From an uncultured Pseudomonadota bacterium (GTDB taxonomy: Bacteria; Myxococcota_A; UBA9042; CAIXZC01): 14,386 nt of DNA. Both the position numbers and the translations under genes were made by a program. Position 1 is the stretch's first letter. The number at the start of each line of letters is the position of its first letter. Under the pieces are notes generated by a model, which saw only the letters and a list, made by a program, of their open reading frames with translations, was not told where the DNA came from and did no database searches. Below are positions 1 through 6,310 of this stretch, piece by piece. The DNA lies in NCBI GenBank assembly GCA_937884235.1, contig CALGBT010000695.1, forward strand, positions 1-14,386, written 5' to 3'.

Positions 1-1
1 C

Positions 2-334
2 TTGCCTGTAGAGGCCGTCTATGAGCCCGGACCATTCGTAGCCCTGGCGGAAGTCCGAGACAGCCTGGGCAGAACAGACCGGGCAATCGTACGGGTGGTG
101 GTCCTTGATGAACCCTACCTGCCGCCCCAGCCCGAGCCGGATTTCGAGGAGTTGCGCAGCGAGGACATGAAGGCCGGTGCTGATGTCGCTCCTCCGGCAA
201 CTGGAACCTCGGGAGGATGCCACGCCGCAGCCACCGGCTCGCACACTCAGCCATGGTGCCTGCTGGCCCTCCTGCTAATGCTACTTATTGGGGCTCGCAG
301 ACTGGGGCACGACTATTCGCAGACGATTTTGTGA
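2..334 (+). CDS. C-terminal end of a PKD-domain surface protein with MYXO-CTERM-like anchor (5' partial)
   Basis: The reading frame is open from the left edge, so only about 110 C-terminal residues are visible; the TTG at position 2 is probably an internal codon. The first 35 residues (VALAEVRDSLGRTDRAIVRV) resemble the last two strands of a PKD/Ig-like domain. A Pro/Asp/Glu-rich spacer follows, then Gly-Gly-Cys, a short linker, a Leu-rich hydrophobic segment and Ala-Arg-Arg. That order (Cys, spacer, membrane helix, Arg cluster) matches the MYXO-CTERM type of C-terminal sorting signal, in which the Cys is thought to be processed and the protein surface-anchored. The ten residues after the Arg pair are unusual, because such tails normally end within a few residues of the basic cluster. 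The function of the main body cannot be seen. Confidence 0.75.
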   Translation: MPVEAVYEPGPFVALAEVRDSLGRTDRAIVRVVVLDEPYLPPQPEPDFEELRSEDMKAGADVAPPATGTSGGCHAAATGSHTQPWCLLALLLMLLIGARRLGHDYSQTIL

Positions 335-359
335 CAGCCTCCAAACCGTCTGCTACATT
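331..359 (+). promoter_or_regulatory. Possible sigma-70-type promoter for the MBL hydrolase
   Basis: GTGACA at 331-336 (5 of 6 to the -35 consensus) lies 17 bases before TACATT at 354-359 (4 of 6 to the -10 consensus). Transcription would start near 366, leaving a very short leader that still contains the ribosome binding site. The -35 overlaps the stop codon of the preceding gene. This is a motif match only; readthrough from upstream is equally possible. Confidence 0.35.
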
Positions 360-368
360 CTTGGCGAC

Positions 369-373
369 GGAGG
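369..373 (+). promoter_or_regulatory. Ribosome binding site GGAGG deciding the MBL start
   Basis: GGAGG lies 6 bases before the ATG at 380. The in-frame TTG at 374 directly abuts the motif, so translation from it is unlikely; the ATG is preferred. Confidence 0.8.
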
Positions 374-379
374 TTGGGC

Positions 380-1234
380 ATGAAGATAGTTGAATTGGCC
401 CCGAACGCACCCCTGTCGTTGCAGAACGATGGGGCTCTCGAGGTCTTCTTTCTGGGCGTCGGGTCACTCTTCTCAACGCGCCATTTCCAGACGAATTTTC
501 TCCTGATTAAGGGCAACGACCATGTCCTCATTGACTTTGGCAACACCGGGCCCACGGCCTTGCGGAGCACCACGCGACTGGAGCCGTCGGCGATCGAGGT
601 CGTGCTGCCCAGCCATAGTCATGATGACCACATCGGTGGACTGGGACATCTGGCGCTCTACAATCGGTATGTGGGCATTCCCTTTGAGCAACGTCCCCAG
701 CTGCGGCTTGTAGCCACCGAGGAGTACGCAACCATCTTGTGGGAACGCTCCTTGCGAGGCAATCTTGAGTGGAACGAGGTCTCGCCGGAGGGTCGGCCGC
801 TGACACTGGCGGATTTCTTCGACATCCACCACCCCCAACACCACGTCGGTGCCCGGGACCGCTGGACCATCGACATCGGCTCCATCCACCTGGAGCTCTT
901 TCGCACACTCCACATCCCGCAGCAAGCCGCATCTATTGCGGAAGCTTTTCCTACTTATGGCGTGTGCGTGGACGACCGGGCCTTCTTCTCATGTGACACA
1001 CGGTTCGACCCCGAACTTCTGGAGCTCTATGAGGGACGAGGAATCGAGTGGTACTTCCATGACGTGCAGTTCTTTCCGGGAGCGGTACACGCTCCCCTTG
1101 AGGACCTGCGGACGCTCCCCGAGTCCATCCGCCGGAAGATGCTGCTGACCCATTACGCCGACACCTGGCAGGAGCATGACGTGAGTGACTTCGCAGGTTG
1201 GGCCAATCAGGGGCTACGCTACTGCTTTGAGTGA
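380..1234 (+). CDS. Metallo-beta-lactamase-fold hydrolase
   Basis: A 284-residue protein with the metal-binding signature of the MBL superfamily: HSHDDH at residues 79-84 gives two His, an Asp and a His. Further candidate ligands are His178 in RTLHIP, Asp206 in FSCDTRFD and His258 in LLTHYAD, matching motifs III-V of the RNase Z/phosphodiesterase-like branch. A dinuclear zinc (or iron) site is therefore likely. There is no signal peptide, so it should be cytoplasmic. The substrate cannot be assigned; cyclic-nucleotide phosphodiesterase, RNase Z-like and general hydrolase roles are all possible. The RNase Z exosite arm is not evident. It stands alone between two secreted-protein genes, 45 bases after the PKD gene and 68 bases before the MopE-type lipoprotein. 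Confidence 0.85.
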   Translation: MKIVELAPNAPLSLQNDGALEVFFLGVGSLFSTRHFQTNFLLIKGNDHVLIDFGNTGPTALRSTTRLEPSAIEVVLPSHSHDDHIGGLGHLALYNRYVGIPFEQRPQLRLVATEEYATILWERSLRGNLEWNEVSPEGRPLTLADFFDIHHPQHHVGARDRWTIDIGSIHLELFRTLHIPQQAASIAEAFPTYGVCVDDRAFFSCDTRFDPELLELYEGRGIEWYFHDVQFFPGAVHAPLEDLRTLPESIRRKMLLTHYADTWQEHDVSDFAGWANQGLRYCFE

Positions 1235-1254
1235 TTCCGGGCGGGCCCCCGTTA

Positions 1255-1263
1255 TGTTATAAT
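1255..1263 (+). promoter_or_regulatory. Extended -10 promoter (TGTTATAAT) of the MopE-type lipoprotein
   Basis: The site is a perfect TATAAT at 1258-1263 preceded by TG with one base between, i.e. a full extended -10 motif. No good -35 exists at 17 bases upstream (TTCCGG at 1235-1240), which fits an extended -10 promoter. Predicted transcription start is near 1270, with a leader of about 33 bases. Confidence 0.6.
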
Positions 1264-1290
1264 CTCCACATGATTGCCCCGAACCCACAG

Positions 1291-1295
1291 GGAGG
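1291..1295 (+). promoter_or_regulatory. Ribosome binding site GGAGG deciding the start at 1303
   Basis: GGAGG lies 7 bases before ATG 1303. Earlier in-frame candidates (GTG 1231, ATG 1270) lack such a site, and the GTG lies upstream of the predicted transcription start. Only the 1303 start places the lipoprotein signal at the N-terminus. Confidence 0.8.
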
Positions 1296-1302
1296 TCGCT
1301 CC

Positions 1303-3333
1303 ATGCTGCGCCGTCCATTCGTTCTTCACGTACTACTGTGCCTGTCTCTAGTCGGTTGCGGCAGCAGCGATCCGACACCGGACACCGTTGACCGGGGCGA
1401 CTCACAACCCAGCGATGGAGCCCATTTCCTTCCTCGCGACATCAAATCCGAGTTGGCCTCTTGGGACTTTGGTGGCAACCCGGATCAGGCCGGCTTCGAA
1501 TTCCAGGCGCAGCCCGGCGATTTCCTCTGGCCCTGCAACACCGGCGAGGATTGCCTCTCTGGGTACTGCATCCAAACCGAGGCCTACGGCGAAGTCTGCA
1601 CTGTCTATTGTGAAGAGGAGTGTCCGCTCAATTGGAAATGCAAGTCCAAGTCCGTGGGGGCGGACATTATCTTCCTTTGCTCACCTCCGGAAACTGACCT
1701 CTGCGAGCCCTGCGTCGCTGACGATGAGTGTGGCTCCCCCGTGGACCTCTGCCTGTCCCTTGGGGCCGATGAGCAGGCCTTCTGCGCCATTGCCTGTGCC
1801 AACGACGATGATTGTCCCGAAGATTACCACTGCGGCGCCGCTCTTGGAGTAGCCGACGAACCGCTCCAGTGCCAGCCTAGCAGTGGGTCCTGCACCTGCC
1901 TGGGTGCACTCAATGGCTCCACCGAGCCATGCCTCAAGGAGAGTGAATTCGGCAAGTGCTTTGGTGAGCGCCAGTGCAACGGGGCAGATGGCTGGACGGA
2001 GTGTTCTGCGCAGGCTCCCGCCCAAGAGGTCTGCGACGGAGATGACAACGACTGCGACGGCGACAAAGACAATGGCCTGGTGGGCAAGCCATGCGAGATA
2101 AGCAACGAGTTCGGCACCTGCTCGACCACGGAGGTTTGCCTGGGGGCAGACGGTTGGAACTGTCCCGCTCTGGCACCTGCCCCAGATCTCTGTGACGGGG
2201 TGGACAACGACTGCGATGGTGACATCGACGAAGATGACCCGAAGGTGGACACAGCCTGCGATTCGCCGGAGGATGATGATCTCTGCCAGCTCGGCACCAT
2301 GGCCTGCTCCGAGGGAACTCTGGAATGTATCGACGACCCCCCGCAGAGCGAAGAGTGCAACGGCCTCGATGATGACTGTGATGATTTGGTCGATGAAGGC
2401 TACCCGGATGTCGACCTGGACGGAATGGCCGACTGCGTGGACGACGATTCCGACAATGACGGCACCCCGGACTTACTCGATAATTGTCCGGTAGTTGCCA
2501 ATCCCGAGCAGACCAACTCCGATGACGACGAGTTGGGAGACGCGTGCGACGACGACGATGACAATGACGGCACCGACGACGCCACTGATTGTGCGCCCAC
2601 CGACAGCTCAGTTCATCCCGGTGCCACCGAGATCTGCAACGGCAAGGACGACGACTGCGACGGCCAACTGGACCCCAAGGGCGCAAGTGGTTGCAAGTAC
2701 TGGTACATTGATGCGGACAATGACACCTTCGGCTTTGACGGTCTCAACGAATGTGTCTGTGGTGAGGGTGGGGAAGCTCCTTTCACCGCCTCCTTCGGCG
2801 GCGACTGCAACGACTCCAACGACATCATCAATCCTCTCGCTGAAGAATTCTGCGACGGTCTCGACAACAACTGCAACGGCGACGTCGACGACTTTGGGGC
2901 AACCGGCTGTGTGCTCCGGTACAACGACAAGGACAAGGACGGATTCGGCGTCAGCTACGAGAAGAAGTGCGTCTGCGGCGGCAAGGAGACCTACACCGCT
3001 ACGCAGGCCGGCGATTGTAACGACGCCAATGACAGCATCTACCCCGGAGCGGACGAATTCTGTAACAACATCGACGACGACTGCAATTTCAAGACCGACG
3101 AAGAGGGCTCCCTGGGGTGCAATACCTATTACCTGGACGAAGATTCCGATACCTACGGACTCACTGACTACTCCAAGTGCCTTTGCAGCCCGCAGGGATA
3201 CTACAAGGCTCTAGCCAAGAACGACTGTGATGATTCCGACAAGGATATCCATCCCAACCACGCCGAAATCTGCGCTGACGGAAAGGACAACAACTGCAAT
3301 AACAAGATGGACGAAGCGCCTTGCGTTCAGTAA
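1303..3333 (+). CDS. Secreted MopE/thrombospondin type 3-like Cys- and Asp-rich lipoprotein
   Basis: The product has 676 residues. Residues 1-19 form a lipoprotein signal with lipobox LVGC (lipidated Cys19). A Cys-rich region follows to about residue 240. Seven copies of the putative metal-binding MopE motif (CDGxDNDCDGxxD type) start near residues 242, 295, 350, 443, 515, 585 and 655. Between copies 3 and 4 (about 368-433) is an Asp-rich stretch resembling thrombospondin type 3 calcium-binding repeats (DSDNDGTPD, DNCP, DACDDDDDNDG). The last three units repeat every 70-72 residues: aromatic/Asp-rich strand, CxC, GDCND, I-x-P, ExC, then the MopE motif. Known family members are exported and proposed to bind calcium or copper; the ligand here is not shown. 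The stop lies only 6 bases from the convergent DNase I-like gene, with no terminator visible. Confidence 0.85.
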   Translation: MLRRPFVLHVLLCLSLVGCGSSDPTPDTVDRGDSQPSDGAHFLPRDIKSELASWDFGGNPDQAGFEFQAQPGDFLWPCNTGEDCLSGYCIQTEAYGEVCTVYCEEECPLNWKCKSKSVGADIIFLCSPPETDLCEPCVADDECGSPVDLCLSLGADEQAFCAIACANDDDCPEDYHCGAALGVADEPLQCQPSSGSCTCLGALNGSTEPCLKESEFGKCFGERQCNGADGWTECSAQAPAQEVCDGDDNDCDGDKDNGLVGKPCEISNEFGTCSTTEVCLGADGWNCPALAPAPDLCDGVDNDCDGDIDEDDPKVDTACDSPEDDDLCQLGTMACSEGTLECIDDPPQSEECNGLDDDCDDLVDEGYPDVDLDGMADCVDDDSDNDGTPDLLDNCPVVANPEQTNSDDDELGDACDDDDDNDGTDDATDCAPTDSSVHPGATEICNGKDDDCDGQLDPKGASGCKYWYIDADNDTFGFDGLNECVCGEGGEAPFTASFGGDCNDSNDIINPLAEEFCDGLDNNCNGDVDDFGATGCVLRYNDKDKDGFGVSYEKKCVCGGKETYTATQAGDCNDANDSIYPGADEFCNNIDDDCNFKTDEEGSLGCNTYYLDEDSDTYGLTDYSKCLCSPQGYYKALAKNDCDDSDKDIHPNHAEICADGKDNNCNNKMDEAPCVQ

Positions 3334-3339
3334 CGCCCG

Positions 3340-4233
3340 TCAGTCGGTATCGTCTGTTGTCGAAAACTCAACCCAGACTGGATAGTGGTCCGACACGTCC
3401 TGCGTAGTGGATGCATCAAGGCCCAATACCGCGTCAAACCGAAAGACACCGTGGTTGCCAGTATAGTCCTCGTCCGTTACCGTGTGCGAGAAGATGATGC
3501 GGTCGTAGGTGCATTCACTGGAGGCAACATTGGTATCCAATTCGTCCCCGATGGCCCAGTTATAGTCCGGGCCCCGGGCAGGTGAGGTATCCGTGGATTC
3601 GTTGAAGTAGCTGCAATCCGCGTTGAAATCCCCGAGGACGATGACATCCTCCTGAGACGGAAAGCGGTCACGCCCGTACTTCATAACATAGACCAGTTCA
3701 TCAATTTCGGCCCGCGCATCATCGGGCTTGATGTGCACGGTTGCCAGCACGAAATCGAAGCCGGCAAAGGTGGTGAAACGGGCCAACAAGGGGGGCCGCA
3801 CAAATCCTTCCAGGGGATATGTCTCCACTTCTCCGGCAGCCCACGAGACCCTGGTCCTGTCGTAGATGAAGCCGTACTGCTCCAGGTGCCCTGAGCTCCC
3901 CACAGGTTCTCCCGAGACAAAGGCATACGGTCCATCATGGCCGTCGTTGAGCACCCTCACAAAGGCGTTGAGGATATGATCCTTGGGGCCCCGGATCTCC
4001 TGCAGAGCAATAATGTCGAAGTGGCGGATTATCGCTACGACAATCTCGGTGACCACCGAGTCCTCAAGCTTGCCGGTGCCGAAATTCTGGACGTTGAAGC
4101 TGGCCACCAGAATTGTGTCGGTCCAGCCCACTGAGTACTTTTCGTCGAGATCCTGCGACGATCCGCAGGCCACCATCAGCAGCACAGAAACCAGAGAGAG
4201 GGTGCATGGCAACCTGGACATGATGGAACGCAC
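3340..4233 (-). CDS. DNase I-like endonuclease/exonuclease/phosphatase-family lipoprotein
   Basis: The product has 297 residues from GTG 4233; an in-frame ATG at 4221 gives 293. The N-terminus is a lipoprotein signal ending MVAC (Cys23), so the enzyme should be membrane-anchored outside the cytoplasm. It carries the whole catalytic set of the fold: SFNVQNF (Asn47), LQEIR (Glu79, Arg81), E118, VHIKP (His167), GDFNADCSY (Asp202, Asn204), CTYDRI (Asp244) and SDHYPV (Asp282, His283). By recall these line up with pancreatic DNase I N7, E39, R41, E78, H134, D168, N170, D212, D251 and H252. Cys207 and Cys241 match its structural disulfide. It is closer in motif detail to true DNase I than to sphingomyelinases or exonuclease III. 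It starts 3 bases after the HhH gene, so it is probably translationally coupled. Expected activity is Ca/Mg-dependent cutting of double-stranded DNA; untested. Confidence 0.87.
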   Translation of the reverse strand: MRSIMSRLPCTLSLVSVLLMVACGSSQDLDEKYSVGWTDTILVASFNVQNFGTGKLEDSVVTEIVVAIIRHFDIIALQEIRGPKDHILNAFVRVLNDGHDGPYAFVSGEPVGSSGHLEQYGFIYDRTRVSWAAGEVETYPLEGFVRPPLLARFTTFAGFDFVLATVHIKPDDARAEIDELVYVMKYGRDRFPSQEDVIVLGDFNADCSYFNESTDTSPARGPDYNWAIGDELDTNVASSECTYDRIIFSHTVTDEDYTGNHGVFRFDAVLGLDASTTQDVSDHYPVWVEFSTTDDTD

Positions 4234-4236
4234 TGC

Positions 4237-4950
4237 CTAGTCGAAGATCAGGAGGTCTTCAACGGCCGCCAGAGCTCTCTCATCTAGACCCGGTATCTGC
4301 TCCAGATCCTGCACCGACTGAAACCGCCCGACGATCCGACGGAATTCCAGGATGCGCACGGCATTGGCGAACCCAAGGGCCCTTAGTTCCGCCTCGCCAG
4401 CCTCGTTGAACCGCACCTTGACAGCCAGATGCGGGGCCAGCCTGGCCACCGTCTTGGGGCCAAAGCCTTTGATCTTCTGCAAGTCGTCAACTTCGTCGAA
4501 ATACCCGTTCTCGGACCGGTAGGCGATGATGGCCGAGGCCTTCTTCGGGCCAATCCCAGGCAGCTGCGTCAACTCTGATTGATTGGCTAGATTCAGATTA
4601 ATCTTCCCTGATGCAGACGGCGGTGCCACCGACCCAGCCGTTGCTTCCCCGCGGCCGCAAGGCAATGGCCCCTCGGCCGGAACCATGAACTCACAGGCAA
4701 TGGTATCGAGCGTCTTGGGGCCGATCCCGTTGACCTCGGTGACCTCGGCCAGCTTCTTGAAGCCGCCCCTGGCGGTGCGGTATTCTATGATCTTGGCAGC
4801 AGTCTTAGGCCCGATACGCTTGACTCGTTGCAGATCCGTAGCCGTTGCCAGATTGATATCGGCCCGAGGGGAATCTGCAGCCAACCCTGTAGCGGACCAA
4901 CATGCGAGCACCAGAGCGCACGCCAGGATTGCCAGAGGGTACCGCCTCAC
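4237..4950 (-). CDS. Secreted ComEA-type protein with three helix-hairpin-helix units
   Basis: The product has 237 residues. GTG at 4950 overlaps the stop of the GT2 gene as GTGA, with GAGGA 7 bases upstream (4958-4962). A signal peptide covers about residues 1-25 (cleavage likely after GLAA). Three ComEA-like units follow: 32-86 (INLATATDLQ; IGPKT at 46; GIGPKT at 75), 117-176 (INLNLANQSEL; GIGPKK at 132; GFGPKT at 162) and a diverged third unit at about 180-235 that keeps the EFR...GRF...L..IPG pattern but has lost the Gly-Pro-Lys hairpins. ComEA binds double-stranded DNA without sequence preference during competence; usual members have one such unit and often a membrane anchor. Two Cys (86, 98) could form a disulfide. 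Its direct coupling to a DNase I lipoprotein suggests DNA capture at the cell surface or in the periplasm. No other competence gene is visible. Confidence 0.85.
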   Translation of the reverse strand: MRRYPLAILACALVLACWSATGLAADSPRADINLATATDLQRVKRIGPKTAAKIIEYRTARGGFKKLAEVTEVNGIGPKTLDTIACEFMVPAEGPLPCGRGEATAGSVAPPSASGKINLNLANQSELTQLPGIGPKKASAIIAYRSENGYFDEVDDLQKIKGFGPKTVARLAPHLAVKVRFNEAGEAELRALGFANAVRILEFRRIVGRFQSVQDLEQIPGLDERALAAVEDLLIFD

Positions 4951-5660
4951 GCTATTTTCCTCAGCTTCCAGACGGTGACAAAAGCCTCCTTAAAGATTGC
5001 TCCGGACATCTTTGACTCGCCCCGCGTCCGGTCAGGAAAGATGATCGGTACCTGCGCAACCCGGAAGCCCGCTTTGTGGGAGCGATAGGTCAGCTCAATC
5101 TGGAAGCAATAGCCGAAGGCGAAGAGGTCATCTATGGGGAGGGTTTCCAACACCTTGCGGCGAAAACACTTGAAGCCGCCGGTGAGGTCCTTGTAAGGCA
5201 GGCCCAAGACCGTGCGGGCATAGAGGTTGCCGCCCCCAGAAATGAACTTGCGCATCAGACCCCAGTTCTCGGTTCCCCCACCCTTGATGTAGCGAGACCC
5301 CAAAACCAGGTCAGCGTCCCGGGCAGCAGCGATGAACTCCGGAAGATGCTCAGGACGATGAGAAAAATCGCAGTCCATTTCGAAGATCAATTCGTAGCCC
5401 CGCGCCAATGCCCAGTGAAAACCGGCCACGTAGGCGCGCCCCAGGCCCTCCTTGGCAGTGCGGTGCAGAACATGCACTCGCTCGTCTCGGGCCGCCAGCT
5501 CATCGGCCAGATCGCCGGTGCCGTCCGGTGAAGAATCATCCACCACCAGGATGTTGACGTGCGGCACTATCTTGAAGATGGCCTCCGCCAGCAAGGGCAG
5601 GTTCTCTCTCTCGTTGTAAGTGGGAACGACGATGAGCGTCTTCTCAAGGTTGTCCGACAT
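4947..5660 (-). CDS. GT2 glycosyltransferase, dolichol/polyprenol-phosphate mannose synthase type
   Basis: The product has 237 residues, close to the length of a lone DPM1/Ppm1 catalytic domain. Motifs in order: VVPTYNERENL (12-22), VVDDSSPDGT (39-48, nucleotide binding), the metal-binding MDCDFSH (95-101), LVLGSRYIKGG (118-128), DLTGGFKCFRR (158-168), FGYCFQIEL (182-190) and RTRGESKMS (211-219). Known enzymes of this type move a sugar, usually mannose from GDP-mannose, onto polyprenyl phosphate on the cytoplasmic face. There is no C-terminal membrane region, unlike GtrB- or ArnC-type relatives, so it probably attaches peripherally. The ATG overlaps the stop of the acyl-CoA synthetase as TGATG, so coupling is likely; its own stop overlaps the next gene start. 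Sugar specificity is inferred. Confidence 0.85.
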   Translation of the reverse strand: MSDNLEKTLIVVPTYNERENLPLLAEAIFKIVPHVNILVVDDSSPDGTGDLADELAARDERVHVLHRTAKEGLGRAYVAGFHWALARGYELIFEMDCDFSHRPEHLPEFIAAARDADLVLGSRYIKGGGTENWGLMRKFISGGGNLYARTVLGLPYKDLTGGFKCFRRKVLETLPIDDLFAFGYCFQIELTYRSHKAGFRVAQVPIIFPDRTRGESKMSGAIFKEAFVTVWKLRKIA

Positions 5661-6310
5661 CAGTACCTATCCCTGTAGAGCATTTCAATAACATCACGAT
5701 AACGAGTCACGATGACACCCCGCCGCAGTTTGAAATCATGGGTCAACTCCCCGGATTCCACGCTGAACTCAGTGTCCAGGATAGCGAAACGGCGGACTCG
5801 CTCGTGGGGAGCGAGCCCGTTGTTCATGGCGTCAACCTCACTCTCCAATTCCTTGAAGAGGCGCATGTCAGACCGCAGCTTGCGCACGTCTTCGCACAAG
5901 ACGCCGTTGCGCCTGGCCCAATCGCTGATACGAACAGCTCCGACGGTAACCAGTGCGGCGAGGTAGGGCCGGTCATCGCCCACCACCATACAATGTGAGA
6001 TCAGGCTAATCGCACTCAGGTTCCGTTCGATTCGCCCCGGCACTATGTTCTTCCCCGCGGCCGTAACTAGGACGTTCTTGCGCCGACCGGTGATGCGCAA
6101 ACAGCCGTCGGACTCGATTCGCCCCAGGTCTCCGGTGAGCAACCAACCATCTTTGTCCACCGCCTGATCAGTCGCGGCCTGGTCCCCCAGATAACCTTGC
6201 ATGAGACCGGGCCCCTTGATGAGTATTTCGCCACCCGGGGCAATGCGCGTCTGGACCAGGGGCAGAGCCGGTCCCACTGTGCCGATGCGCACGTGGTCAA
6301 AGCGCTGCAA
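5660..6310 (-). CDS. C-terminal part of the frameshifted long-chain acyl-CoA synthetase
   Basis: This frame continues the AMP-binding enzyme whose N-terminal part is read from 7506. Real homology begins before 6310, at about 6342, where the frame reads GLTESSGASHLQR, the conserved (Y/F)G-x-TE motif; the TTG at 6310 is not a credible start. Downstream are the GWLLTGD motif, GRIESDG, TGRRKNVLVTAAGKNIVP (hinge and start of the C-terminal subdomain) and LTHDFKLRR with the probable catalytic lysine, so this half is well preserved. With the upstream half it would make a protein of about 615 residues, normal for bacterial FACL/FadD15-type enzymes. As sequenced, this half would not be made in frame from the 7506 start. 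Its stop overlaps the GT2 start. Confidence 0.75.
   Translation of the reverse strand: MQRFDHVRIGTVGPALPLVQTRIAPGGEILIKGPGLMQGYLGDQAATDQAVDKDGWLLTGDLGRIESDGCLRITGRRKNVLVTAAGKNIVPGRIERNLSAISLISHCMVVGDDRPYLAALVTVGAVRISDWARRNGVLCEDVRKLRSDMRLFKELESEVDAMNNGLAPHERVRRFAILDTEFSVESGELTHDFKLRRGVIVTRYRDVIEMLYRDRY

Noticed and set aside
1934..2686. A 250-codon minus-strand frame rich in Arg, His and Pro
   Set aside because: It is the complement of the Asp/Cys-rich MopE repeats; the composition follows from GAC/TGC codons. No start signal or domain is visible.
4237..4950. The HhH gene as part of a competence operon (comEA-comEC)
   Set aside because: No ComEC, pilin or other uptake gene is present; the protein has three units and sits in an unrelated gene train, so I do not assign the comEA symbol.
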